Source: Microbacterium sp. AG238 (GTDB taxonomy: Bacteria > Actinomycetota > Actinomycetes > Actinomycetales > Microbacteriaceae). From it: DNA of 64,000 bases. Location of the stretch: the NCBI RefSeq assembly GCF_003610405.1, contig NZ_RAQC01000001.1, positions 1,984,001-2,048,000 of the forward strand. Reading direction: 5' to 3'. Of the stretch, positions 53,224 through 63,000 are shown piece after piece. Made by a program: the position numbers and the translations under genes. Below the pieces are notes generated by a model. The model was given only the letters and a program-made list of their open reading frames with translations, was not told the DNA's origin and searched no databases. How positions within the stretch are numbered: position 1 is the stretch's first letter; every line of letters begins with the position of its first letter.

Positions 53224-54657
53224 ATGCTGAACATGGCCGAGGGTGTCGCGCGCCTGGGCGCCCTGGCAGCATCTCCCGTCGTCTCGGCGCTGGCCGACGC
53301 GTTCGAGCGCGCCGGCTTCGAGCTGGCGATCGTCGGCGGTCCCGTGCGAGATGCACTGCTCGGACGCGCGACGAACGATCTCGACTTCACCACGAACGCC
53401 CGACCCGACGACATCCTGCGCGTCGTCGAGCCTCTCGCCACCGCGACATGGGACATCGGTCGTGCGTTCGGGACGATCGGCGCGAAGGTGCGCGGCGAGC
53501 AGATCGAGATCACGACGTACCGTGCCGATAGCTACGACGGTGTGACCCGCAAGCCCACGGTCGAGTTCGGCGACACCCTCGAGCAGGATCTCGCGCGGCG
53601 CGACTTCACCGTCAACGCCATGGCGCTGCGCGTGCCGGGACCCTTGCTCGTCGACCCGAACGGCGGGGTCGAGGACCTCGTCGCCACGACGCTGCGCACA
53701 CCGAGTGATCCCGCCGTGAGTTTCGGCGACGATCCGCTCCGGATGCTGCGGGCCGCGCGCTTCGCGTCCCAGCTCGGGTTCTCGGTCGATCCCGCCACCG
53801 AAAAGGCGATGACCGACCTGCGTGAGACGCTCTCGATCGTGAGCCCGGAGCGCGTGCAGGGCGAGCTTGTGAAGCTGTTGCGCACCGACGACCCTGCCCG
53901 CGGAATCCGGCTGCTCGTCGACACCGGCCTCATGCAACTTGTGCTGCCCGAGGTTCCGGCGCTGCGGCTCGAGATCGACGAGCATCACCACCACAAGGAT
54001 GTCTACGAGCACTCTCTGACGGTGCTGCGTCAGGCCATCGAGCTCGAGCATGAACGGAATCCCGATGCCGAGCCGGATGTCGTGCTGCGACTGGCCGCGT
54101 TGCTGCACGACATCGGCAAGCCCGCGACGCGCAAACTCGAGCCCGGCGGGGGTGTGAGCTTCCACCACCACGACATCAAGGGCTCTCGGATGGCGCGCAA
54201 GCGCCTGCAGGCCCTCCGCTTCGACTCCGACACGATCTCGTCGGTGAGTCGCCTGGTCGAACTGCACCTGCGGTTCTTCGGCTACTCGGAGGGGGCGTGG
54301 ACCGATTCGGCCGTCCGACGCTACGTCCGTGACGCGGGGGATGAGCTCGAGCGACTGCACATCCTCACCCGCGCCGACGTCACGACGCGGAACAAGCGCA
54401 AGGCGGCTCGCCTGAAGTCGGCGTACGACGACATCGAGAGGCGCATCGACGAGCTGGCGGCCGCCGAAGAGCTCGGCGCCATGCGCCCGGAGCTCGACGG
54501 CAACCGCATCCAGGAGGTCCTCGGCATCCGACCCGGCCGTGAGGTGGGCGAGGCGTACCGGTATCTGCTCGACATCCGTCTCGACGAGGGGATGATCGGC
54601 GAGGAGGCCGCGGAGCAGCGGCTGCGCGAGTGGTGGTCGGCGCGCTCGGACGGCTGA
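53224..54657 (+). CDS. pcnA: CCA tRNA nucleotidyltransferase (PcnA-type)
   Basis: 477 aa. The class II nucleotidyltransferase head has GGPVRDALLGR and DLDFTT (metal-binding Asp pair). The RNA-binding part has RFASQLGF, and the C-terminal half has an HD domain (HHHHKDVYEHSL, LLHDIGKPATR). It adds or repairs the 3' CCA of tRNAs, which matters here because the three tRNA genes do not encode CCA. The place near murJ is conserved in actinobacteria. Confidence 0.94.
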   Translation: MLNMAEGVARLGALAASPVVSALADAFERAGFELAIVGGPVRDALLGRATNDLDFTTNARPDDILRVVEPLATATWDIGRAFGTIGAKVRGEQIEITTYRADSYDGVTRKPTVEFGDTLEQDLARRDFTVNAMALRVPGPLLVDPNGGVEDLVATTLRTPSDPAVSFGDDPLRMLRAARFASQLGFSVDPATEKAMTDLRETLSIVSPERVQGELVKLLRTDDPARGIRLLVDTGLMQLVLPEVPALRLEIDEHHHHKDVYEHSLTVLRQAIELEHERNPDAEPDVVLRLAALLHDIGKPATRKLEPGGGVSFHHHDIKGSRMARKRLQALRFDSDTISSVSRLVELHLRFFGYSEGAWTDSAVRRYVRDAGDELERLHILTRADVTTRNKRKAARLKSAYDDIERRIDELAAAEELGAMRPELDGNRIQEVLGIRPGREVGEAYRYLLDIRLDEGMIGEEAAEQRLREWWSARSDG

Positions 54658-54735
54658 CGACCACGCGAGCTCTACCGCGATGAGCCCGCCCGGCTTAGGC
54701 TGAGGGCGCTCCTTCACCGCCGATCGGAGTCGCCC

Positions 54736-56064
54736 GTGTCCTCGTCGTGGTCTGCGCAGTGGGATGTCGCTCCCGAGTCGTCCCGTCTGCTCATCGAGCG
54801 TGCACACGACGAGCTGCTGGCCGGTACCGATGCCGAGCGTCGTCTGAACGATGTCCGGTCGCTCGTCCGAGAATCGTGGCGCCGATCGATGGCGAACCTC
54901 GTCGGCGCCGAGGCGCTGCCGCCACTGGAGTTCGACGAACGCGTGCTCGCGGCGTACCGCAGCGCTCACCCGCTCGCCGGGGTCATGGACATGGTCCGCG
55001 CCCTGCTCGTGCCGAGCGCCGACTCCGGCGTGGTCGTCGCCGTCGGGGATGCGGCTGGCCGGTTGCTCTGGGTCGAGGGCGACACCAGCGTGCGGACGCT
55101 CACGGGCGACGTGGGGTTCGTCGCGGGGGCGAACTGGTCGGAGTCTGCGGTGGGCACCTCGGCGCCGGGCACAGCACTGCAACTCGGCCGGTCGGTGCAG
55201 ATCCGCGGCGCGGAGCACTTCAATCGCCTGGTGCAGCCCTGGTCGTGCACGGCGGCACCCGTGCACGACCCCGAGACCCATCGGCTGCTCGGCGTCATCG
55301 ATGTGACGGGCCGTGCGGAGGCAGCGACCCCCCAGGCGAGGCTTCTCGTCGACGCGACCGCGCGTGCGATCGAGAGTGAGGTGCTGGTCGCTCGGTTGCG
55401 CTCCCGGGCGGACCGGCCGCGCGGCTTCGTCCGATCACGGAACCGCGTCGGTTCCGCCCCGACAGCGTCGACGCTGCGGGTACTGGGGCGCGATCGTGCT
55501 CTCCTCGAGATCGTCGGACCCGACGGTGAGCGCATCGTCGAGGTGTCTGCCCGTCACGCCGACATCCTGCTGATGCTCGCGACGCACCGCCAAGGCCTGT
55601 CGGCGGAACGTCTGGCCGACCTGGTCTACGGCCCCGATGCCACCGACACGCTTCGCCCCGAGATGGTGAGGTTGCGGCGGATGCTCGAACGAACCGCGCC
55701 GCACCTCGTTCCCCTGTCGCGTCCGTACCGGCTGCCGACGGAGCTCGAGACCGACGCGCAGCAGGTGGCCTCGCTGCTCGACCGCGGGGCGCACCGTGTG
55801 GCACTCGCCGCCTACTCGGGCCCGGTGCTGCCGGACTCATGCGCCCCGGGAACCGAGGAGGTCCGCGATCGGCTGCGGGGTTCGCTGCGCGAAGCCCTTC
55901 TGGCCGAGGCCTCGGTCGAGGTGCTGCTCGCTTACGTCGAGACCGATGAGGGAACCGGAGACGCGGAGGTTCTGCGGCTGTGCCTGCGACTGCTGCCGGC
56001 ACGCTCGCCGAAACGGGCGGGCATCGTCGCACGGCTGACCGCGCTCGGCAACCCCGACGAATGA
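54736..56064 (+). CDS. GAF-domain regulator with C-terminal winged-helix part
   Basis: 442 aa. The N-terminal half is a GAF sensor domain as in AcoR-type regulators (SWRRSMANL, VVAVGDAAGRLLWVEGD, GFVAGANWSESAVGTSAPGTAL, HFNRLVQPWSCTAAPVHDPETHRLLGVIDVTG). The AAA+ sigma-54 module and Fis domain are missing. Instead there is a Ser/Arg linker and a domain with AERLADLVYGPDATDTLRPEMVRLRRML, like winged-helix DNA-binding units. It probably senses a small molecule and controls genes; target unknown. TAGGCT at 54696-54701 is a likely -10 box. Confidence 0.8.
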   Translation: MSSSWSAQWDVAPESSRLLIERAHDELLAGTDAERRLNDVRSLVRESWRRSMANLVGAEALPPLEFDERVLAAYRSAHPLAGVMDMVRALLVPSADSGVVVAVGDAAGRLLWVEGDTSVRTLTGDVGFVAGANWSESAVGTSAPGTALQLGRSVQIRGAEHFNRLVQPWSCTAAPVHDPETHRLLGVIDVTGRAEAATPQARLLVDATARAIESEVLVARLRSRADRPRGFVRSRNRVGSAPTASTLRVLGRDRALLEIVGPDGERIVEVSARHADILLMLATHRQGLSAERLADLVYGPDATDTLRPEMVRLRRMLERTAPHLVPLSRPYRLPTELETDAQQVASLLDRGAHRVALAAYSGPVLPDSCAPGTEEVRDRLRGSLREALLAEASVEVLLAYVETDEGTGDAEVLRLCLRLLPARSPKRAGIVARLTALGNPDE

Positions 56065-56106
56065 CCATTCCGTCGGCGCGGACCCGCTGACAGGATGGCG
56101 ACGCGA

Positions 56107-56122
56107 TGTTGCACGTGAAACA
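56107..56122. promoter_or_regulatory. parS: degenerate distal parS site
   Basis: TGTTGCACGTGAAACA differs from the perfect parS at one position (T to G at the fifth base). It lies 12.3 kb from the main cluster, in the gap before the gene at 56139. Confidence 0.6.
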
Positions 56123-56138
56123 TCGAGGGGATGGGAGC

Positions 56139-56675
56139 ATGAGGACGACGCGAATCTCGTGGACCGGCGTCGGGTCGGCGGAGACGGTCGAGAGGTGCAC
56201 GACGGAGTATTCCGATGACGGCATCCGCATAGTCGGCGAGGTCGACGGCGGCGAGCAGGCCTGCCGCTACGCGGTGCGGCTCGCTCCGGACGGAGGCTTC
56301 CACCACGCGACCATCGAGGTGGGCGAGCGGGTGACGCATATCGAGAACACCGACGGAGCATGGACGGTCGATGGCGCCGCACGCCCCGACCTCGCGGGCG
56401 CGACGGACCTCGACATCACCGTCACGCCCGCCACCAACGCCCTTCCGATTCGCCGTCTACGACTGGCCGTCGGCAGCCACGCGGATGTCGTGGTGGCCTG
56501 GGTGCACGTGCCGTCCCTCGAGGTGCAACTCAGCCGACAGCGGTACACGCGGGTCGGACCGCGCGCATACTGCTTCGAATCACGTGACCACAACTTCCGC
56601 CGCACGCTCACCGTCGACGACGACGGCTTCGTGCTGAGTTACCCCGGGCTGTTCGAGCGCGTGACGGGGTCGTGA
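56139..56675 (+). CDS. putative glycolipid-binding-type protein
   Basis: A 178-aa soluble protein with alternating beta-strand patterns (RISWTGVGSAETVERC, GGFHHATIEVGERVTHIENTDGAWTVDG, DITVTPATNALPIRRL, GPRAYCFESRDHNFRRTLTVDDDGFVLSYPGLFERV). This pattern matches the family known as putative glycolipid-binding (PF06475), seen in many soil bacteria; its role is not established. GGGAG precedes the ATG at 56139. A reading from 56106 would run through the parS-like site and is less likely. Confidence 0.75.
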   Translation: MRTTRISWTGVGSAETVERCTTEYSDDGIRIVGEVDGGEQACRYAVRLAPDGGFHHATIEVGERVTHIENTDGAWTVDGAARPDLAGATDLDITVTPATNALPIRRLRLAVGSHADVVVAWVHVPSLEVQLSRQRYTRVGPRAYCFESRDHNFRRTLTVDDDGFVLSYPGLFERVTGS

Positions 56676-56709
56676 CCGCGCAGGCGCTCACTGAGACGAG
56701 GAGATGCTG

Positions 56710-58866
56710 ATGAGTCGAGACAGCACAGTGGGCGTCGTTCCCGACGCGACGCTCGGATCGCTCGCCGAGGCGTACGGCGTCGCGACCGAGTACTGGTCAT
56801 TCTCGGGGGAGCATGTGCGCGTGCCCGCCACCACGCTGCGCGCCGTCCTCGCGGCGATGGGCGTCGATGCATCCGACGATGAAGCGGTCGAGCATGCGCT
56901 CGCCGAACGGACAGCCGAGCCGTGGCGGCGACTCGTGGCCCCGTCGACCGTCGTTCGGCAGAGTTCGGGGGAGATCGAGGTGCACGTCGCCGACGGCTCC
57001 GATGTCGAGGTCGCGCTCGTTCTGGAGGACGGGTCGATCCGAGCCTTGCCCATTCCCGTGCAACAGCCCGTCGCCCGTACGATCGACGGGCAGACGCGTT
57101 GGCGGGTACGGGTTCCGGTACCCGAAGACGTGCCGCTGGGCTGGCACACGGTGGAGGCGCGGCAGTACGGCGGAGGAGGCGATCTCCTCGAAAGCGGAGC
57201 GCTCATCGTCGCGCCGCAGCGCCTGCCGCTTCCATCGGCTGAGGCTGGACGGCGGTCATGGGGTCTCATGGCTCAGCTGTACTCGGTGCGTTCGCGTCGG
57301 TCGTGGGGCATGGGCGACTTCGCTGACCTTGCGGACCTCGCCGCGATCGCGGGCGAATCGGGCGCGGACTACCTGCTGATCAATCCGGTGCACGCAGCGG
57401 ATGTCACGACTCCGATCGAGCCGTCGCCGTACCTGCCCTCCTCACGGCGTTTCCTCGCACCGCTGTACATCCGGCCCGAGCTCATTCCTGAAGCGGCATA
57501 CCTCTCCGAGGACGCGGACGATCGGTTCGACCGGCTGCGTCGCACCGCGGCGTCTGCGAATGAGAACGCGGAGGCCATCGACCGCGACTCCGTCTGGCGC
57601 GCGAAGCGCGAGGCGCTCGCGCTCATCCACGCCGTCGACCTCTCGCCCGCCCGGCGCGCTCAGCGCGACGCCTTCGCCCGGCGCGAAGGGACTGCCCTCG
57701 CCGACTTCGCCCTGTGGTGCGCGGTGCGGGAGCATGAGGCTGAGACGGGCGGCACGGTCCCGGACGGGATCGCGATCGACGACCCCGAGATCGACAGGCT
57801 TCGCGAGCGACTGTCGGACCGCATCGCGTTCCACATCTGGTTGCAGTGGGTCGTCGACGAGCAGCTCGCGGATGCTGCTGCCGCAGCGGCGGCGTCCGGG
57901 ATGCGGATCGGGATCATGCACGACCTCGCGGTCGGCGTCTCGACGGCCGGTTCGGACGCGTGGTCGCTGGGCGAGCTGTACGCGCCGGGCGTCGTCGTGG
58001 GCGCACCACCCGACATGTACAACCAGCAGGGTCAGAACTGGAATCAGCCTCCCTGGTTGCCGCGAGCTCTTGCCGATCATGCCTATGCGCCGCTGCGCGA
58101 CATGCTCCGGTCGCTGCTGCGCCACGCGGGCGCGTTGCGCATCGACCACATTCTCGGCTTCTTCCGGCTGTGGTGGATCCCCCAGGGACTCGGGCCGGGG
58201 GAGGGCACGTACGTCCGCTACGACCACGAGGCGATGATCGGAGTGCTCGCACTCGAGGCCGCCCGTGCCGGTGCGGTGATCATCGGAGAGGACCTGGGGC
58301 TCGTGGAGCCCTGGGTGCGCGACTACCTCGCCGAGCGCGGCATCCTCGGCACCTCGGTGCTGTGGTTCGAAAGCAGCGACGACGGCGGTCCCCTCGACCC
58401 CGAGCGTTACCGCACCGACGTGCTCGCCACGGTCAACACGCACGATCTGCCGCCGACGGCCGGGTACCTCGAAGGCGAGCACGTCGCGCTGCGAGCTCGC
58501 CTCGGTCTGCTGACGAGATCCGTCGACGACGAGCGCGCCGACTTCGAGCGCGAGCGCGACCGGATGCTGGCGGAGCTGCGATCGCGCGGACTGATCGGCG
58601 ACGGGGCGAGCGTTCAGGATGTCATCGAGGCCCTGCACGTCTTCCTCGCCGCATCTCCGTCGCGTCTGCTCGGCGTCTCGCTCGTCGACGCCGTCGGCGA
58701 GAAGCGCGTGCAGAATCAGCCCGGCACCGACGACGAGTACCCGAACTGGCAGGTGCCGCTCGCGGATGCGGACGGCCATGCGGTGATGCTCGACGACCTC
58801 GCGTCGCTCCCGCAATACCGCTCGCTAGTCGACGCACTCGAGAGGGCGCTGCGCGGCACCCCGTAG
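56710..58866 (+). CDS. malQ: 4-alpha-glucanotransferase
   Basis: A 718-aa GH77 enzyme. An N-terminal beta-rich extension (about residues 1-160) is usual in actinobacterial MalQ. The barrel has the nucleophile Asp in LRIDHILGFFRLWWIP, the acid Glu in IIGEDLG and the third Asp in VNTHDLPPTAG. It transfers maltosyl units between glucans in maltose and glycogen use. ATG at 56710 is chosen because GAGGAG is 6 nt upstream; an ATG at 56704 touches it. Confidence 0.95.
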   Translation: MSRDSTVGVVPDATLGSLAEAYGVATEYWSFSGEHVRVPATTLRAVLAAMGVDASDDEAVEHALAERTAEPWRRLVAPSTVVRQSSGEIEVHVADGSDVEVALVLEDGSIRALPIPVQQPVARTIDGQTRWRVRVPVPEDVPLGWHTVEARQYGGGGDLLESGALIVAPQRLPLPSAEAGRRSWGLMAQLYSVRSRRSWGMGDFADLADLAAIAGESGADYLLINPVHAADVTTPIEPSPYLPSSRRFLAPLYIRPELIPEAAYLSEDADDRFDRLRRTAASANENAEAIDRDSVWRAKREALALIHAVDLSPARRAQRDAFARREGTALADFALWCAVREHEAETGGTVPDGIAIDDPEIDRLRERLSDRIAFHIWLQWVVDEQLADAAAAAAASGMRIGIMHDLAVGVSTAGSDAWSLGELYAPGVVVGAPPDMYNQQGQNWNQPPWLPRALADHAYAPLRDMLRSLLRHAGALRIDHILGFFRLWWIPQGLGPGEGTYVRYDHEAMIGVLALEAARAGAVIIGEDLGLVEPWVRDYLAERGILGTSVLWFESSDDGGPLDPERYRTDVLATVNTHDLPPTAGYLEGEHVALRARLGLLTRSVDDERADFERERDRMLAELRSRGLIGDGASVQDVIEALHVFLAASPSRLLGVSLVDAVGEKRVQNQPGTDDEYPNWQVPLADADGHAVMLDDLASLPQYRSLVDALERALRGTP

Positions 58867-58951
58867 AGGTCACGCGCCGGGCTTGTCAACCCGCTACGTG
58901 TACGACCCGGGGCGGCCCGTACGGTCAGGGCGTCGAACGAGAGGAGACGCC

Positions 58952-59461
58952 ATGGTCGACACCGCACCGCTCACACGGGCGAAGTACCCGCGGTCGCTGA
59001 TCGCGGGGCCCTACGGGCATCCGTTCCACGCGATCGCCATCATCCTGCCGATCGGCGCATGGGTGTCGGCATCGGTCTTCGACGTCATCGCCGTCACGAG
59101 TCCGGACGCGGCGGTCTTCGCGCTCGGTGCCCGCATCCTCATCGCGATCGGTCTGCTGGGTGCCGTCGTCGCCGCGGTGCTGGGGCTCATCGACTGGAGC
59201 AGCATTCCGAGAGACACCCCCGCGCGGGCGACGGGACTGACCCACATGATCCTGAACTTCATCGCGATGGCGGTATTCGCCGGCAGCCTGGCCCTCCGCG
59301 TCGAGGAGGAGGCGGTGCCGACCCTCGCGATGGTCGCAAGCTTCGCCGGACTCGCTCTGCTGTCGGTCTCGGGTTGGCTCGGCGGGAAGCTCGCGCACAC
59401 CTTCGGCGTTCGCGTCGCGACCGAGACCACTCAGGCCGAGGGCCTGGAACCGCTGCCCTGA
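58952..59461 (+). CDS. DUF2231 membrane protein 1
   Basis: A 169-aa protein with four membrane helices. The start GPYGHPFHAIAIILPIGAWVSASVFD and the end SGWLGGKLAHTFGVRV are typical DUF2231 motifs; the His pair may bind heme or metal, which is not established. GAGGAG lies upstream of the ATG. It is followed 13 nt later by a paralogue. Confidence 0.85.
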   Translation: MVDTAPLTRAKYPRSLIAGPYGHPFHAIAIILPIGAWVSASVFDVIAVTSPDAAVFALGARILIAIGLLGAVVAAVLGLIDWSSIPRDTPARATGLTHMILNFIAMAVFAGSLALRVEEEAVPTLAMVASFAGLALLSVSGWLGGKLAHTFGVRVATETTQAEGLEPLP

Positions 59462-59474
59462 CCGAGGAGAAACC

Positions 59475-59990
59475 ATGACCGACCTGGACACCCGTCCTGA
59501 CAAGCGGCCCGCGAACCCTCTGGCGGGCCCCTACGGACATCCGTTCCACCCGATCGCCGTCACGATCCCGATCGGTGCGTGGATCGCGAGCTTCGTGTTC
59601 GACATCATCGGCCTGATCGTGGCCGACCCCACCCCCTACGCCGTCGGTTCGCGGGTGCTCATCGGGATCGGCCTCGTAGGCAGTCTCGTGGCCATCGTGC
59701 TGGGGATCTTCGACTACCTCCGCATCCCCGACCGCACCCGGTCGTCGAGCACCGCCACGATCCACATGGGGCTGAACTTCGTGGTGTGCGGTGCGTACCT
59801 GTTCCAGCTGTTCCTGCGGACCTCGACCGACGACATCCCGATCGCGGGCGTGATCTTCAGCGCCGTGAGTCTGCTGACGCTCAGCGCGTCCGGATGGCTC
59901 GGAGGCAAGCTCGCCTATCGCTACGGCGTGCGGGTCGCGCACGAATCGAAGCAGGCCGAAGGGTTCGTCACGCGACGCAGCCGGCGCTGA
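59475..59990 (+). CDS. DUF2231 membrane protein 2
   Basis: A 171-aa paralogue of the preceding gene with the same four-helix plan, GPYGHPFHPIAVTIPIGAWIASFVFD and SGWLGGKLAYRYGVRVAHE. The tandem arose by duplication and the two may form a heteromer. It starts 13 nt after the first gene's stop codon, behind CCGAGGAG, so the two are one operon, closed by a hairpin terminator. Confidence 0.85.
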   Translation: MTDLDTRPDKRPANPLAGPYGHPFHPIAVTIPIGAWIASFVFDIIGLIVADPTPYAVGSRVLIGIGLVGSLVAIVLGIFDYLRIPDRTRSSSTATIHMGLNFVVCGAYLFQLFLRTSTDDIPIAGVIFSAVSLLTLSASGWLGGKLAYRYGVRVAHESKQAEGFVTRRSRR

Positions 59991-60001
59991 GGGCGTGTGA
60001 A

Positions 60002-60036
60002 ACGGGCGGCGACCTTCAGGGAAGGCCGCCGCCCGT
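60002..60036. terminator. bidirectional terminator, GC-rich hairpin
   Basis: ACGGGCGGC (60002-60010) pairs with GCCGCCCGT (60028-60036), and CCTTC pairs with GAAGG inside, leaving a 3-nt loop. It separates the converging DUF2231 and glycosidase genes. Confidence 0.8.
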
Positions 60037-60054
60037 CGGCGTCGGATGTCGGTG

Positions 60055-63000
60055 TCAGGCGGCCCGGTCGCGGCGCGCGGGCCGAATCGACCACAGCACG
60101 CCTCCCGCGACGAGCAGGAGAGCTGCCAGCAACGCGCCGCCGAGCGGCGCCTCAGCACCGGTGACGGCGAGCTGCCCGGAGGCGACCACGGTGATCGCCA
60201 CGTTGCCGATCACCTGACCGTCGGCCCCGAAGACCACGATCGTGTGACCTCCCGTGGGCAGATCACCGGGGATCCGGACATCGAACGCGACGCGCCCGTT
60301 CGCATCGGCGGTGGGGATGCCGGTGACCCGGATCGGGTCGCTCCGGAGTTCGGCGGCGACCTGCTCGCGGGCCTCGAGGCCGGTGACCGTCACCCGCACG
60401 GCCTGTCCGCGCTCGACCGTTGTGGCCGACACCGAGACGACCGGCGCCGTGGTGCCGGGCTCGGTCGGGTTGGGCTCGGTCGGGTTGGGTTCGGTCGCCC
60501 CGGGCACGTCGCGCGGGTCGACGCTCGCGAGGGTCGGCGTCACGGTCTGGAAAAGCCCGTCGGCACCGATCTCGACCCGATCGATCGTCGTCTCGCGGTT
60601 GGTGCCGTTGCCGCCGGGGATCGCGAACCGGTGGTACGCGATGTACCACTCGTCGGTGCCGGGGACGTTGATGATCGAGCTGTGGCCGGTGCCGAGGATG
60701 CCCTGCGACGGGTCTTTCTGCAAGAGGATGCCGCGATACGTCCAGGGTCCGTCGATGCTCGTCGATGTGGCGTAGCCGACGCGGTAGTTCTCGGAACCGG
60801 TGTCGTCGATCGAATACGTCAGGTGGTACGTGCCGTCGCGGTAGTTCAGGAAGAGCCCCTCACGGAAGTCCACCAGTCCGTCGATCGGCTTGATCGTCTC
60901 GGCCTTGACACTCAGCATGTCGTCGGAGAGCTCGCCGTAGACGGGTCGCCCGTTGCCCCAGAAGAGGTACGACTTCCCCGTCTCGGGGTCGGTGAACGCG
61001 GCCGGGTCGATCGCCTGGCCACTGTTGACGGCCTCGTCGTTGGTGATCATCGGCTCCGCCTGCGCGGTGAACGGGCCTACAGGACTGTCAGCGACGGCAA
61101 CGCCGATCATCTTCCGGTTCGCGGTCGGCTCATGACCGCTGAAGTAGAAGTAGTACCTCCCGCCCTTCTCGATGATCGTCGGGGCCCACGCGTTTCCGGT
61201 GGCCCACGGAACGTTTCCGTTCGCGCCGTCGAGCTTCAGGATGGGCTCGTCCGACCGCGTCCAGTCGACGAGATTCTTCGAGGTCCAGACGTAGAAGGTG
61301 TTGCCGCCCCAGCCCGGGGTGCCGTCAGTGGTCGCGTAGATGTAATAGGTGTCACCGAACACGGCGATGTTCGGGTCGGCGTACAGTCCCGGCAGCACCG
61401 GGCTCTTCATCTCGATGGCCTCCAGCGTCCAGACGACATCGGGCTCTCCCGTTGTCGTGAGCGTGACAGTGGCGGGGGTGCGCAGGTCGCGTGCGGTGCC
61501 CGACGGGGGCGTGGCCGTCGTGCCGGATGCCGTGGTGAAGACCGGACGCAGCTGCGACAGATCCGTGCCGCGCTGCACGGGGAACAGCACCGTGCGGGCG
61601 TCGGTGTCGACGATCGGCGCGACCTTGAGTGCGTCGGCATCCTGCAGGCTGATCGCCCCGAGTGCACTCGTGTTGCCCGAGTTCTGCACGATCTCTTCGG
61701 CAGTGAGCGCGCGGTTGTAGAGAGCGAACTCCCGCATCTGACCGCGGAAGAGATTGTCGGCGTTGTAGACCGACTTGCCCAGGTAGTTCGCGAGCGTGCT
61801 CCCGCCGCCGATGTCGCCGGGGCGCACCGTCACGTTCGTGTTCTCAGCGACCTGCTGGCCGTCGAGGTACAGGCGAGCCGTGCTCCCGCTCAGCGTGTAC
61901 GTGAGGTGCACCCAGCGGTCACGGGGGAGTGCCGCGCCGGACGTGACGTTCTGCTCGCCGCTCCAGTTGCCCGTGGTCAGCGCCGCGCGGTACTGGTCAC
62001 CGGTGGAGAAGAGGTAGCCGTTGCCGGCCCCGTCGCCGCCGGTGTTGCCGAAACCGTAGAGGAAGTACGGAGTGCGCTGGGCCGGGTCGATCCGCAGTTC
62101 TGCTTCGACCGTGATGTCGTCGACGCCGACGAGCACGTTGTCGGGCAGGTCGACGTAGTCGTCGGTGCCGTCGAACGTGAGCGCGCCGTCGGCGAACGCC
62201 GCGCCGCCGCGCACCTGGGCGTTGCGCCCGGCCCCGGAACGGTCGTGCAGCACCGTGCCGGCGGCATCCGTGAAGTCGTAGCGCAGCAGCTCGCCCTGCT
62301 CGTTCGCCGTGAGGGGCTGAGGGAGGTTCGCGCGCAGCGCCGCCAGCTCAGCCGCGGTCACGGGCATCACCGTGCCGTGGCGCGGGCTCGCCGGCAGACG
62401 GTAGCTCGCGGGCACCTGCCAGTCCGGCGCGTCGAGATCGTCCGTCCCCAGCGGGATGTAGCCGCGTCCGCCGTACTCGTCGACGAAGAGGTAGTAGTTC
62501 GAGCCCGAGGTGTCGCCGGGGTTGGCCCGGAAGATGGTCGGGCCCTCCACGGCACCGAGGCCGGCATCGCGACCGATGCAGCTGTCGATCAGCTTCCATG
62601 CGGGGTCGGCGGCGCTCCAGCCGGGGGTGTTGCGATCGTCGACGGCGGTGAGGCTGCTCGACGACTCCTGGATGATGTCACGGCATCCGGTCGTGCTGGC
62701 TTCGTCCTTGGTGAATCGGTAGTAGGTGCCGTTGTCTTCGAGGACCGTGGAATCGATGCGCGACGCTCCGAAGTCCTGCCAGACCTTCGGCTCGCTGAAC
62801 GTCGTGAAGTCACGCGTCGTGGCGTACATCATGGTCTGGTAGAAGCTCCCCGTGTGGTTCGGGTCGTCCTCGCCGAACAGCGACGAGGCCCAGAACACCA
62901 CGTACTCGCCGAGCGTCTCGTCGTAGTACGCCTCGGGCGCCCACGTGTTGCCCGCGTTGTCGGGGGCGACGCGGACGTGACGCTGCTCGCTCCAGGTGAT

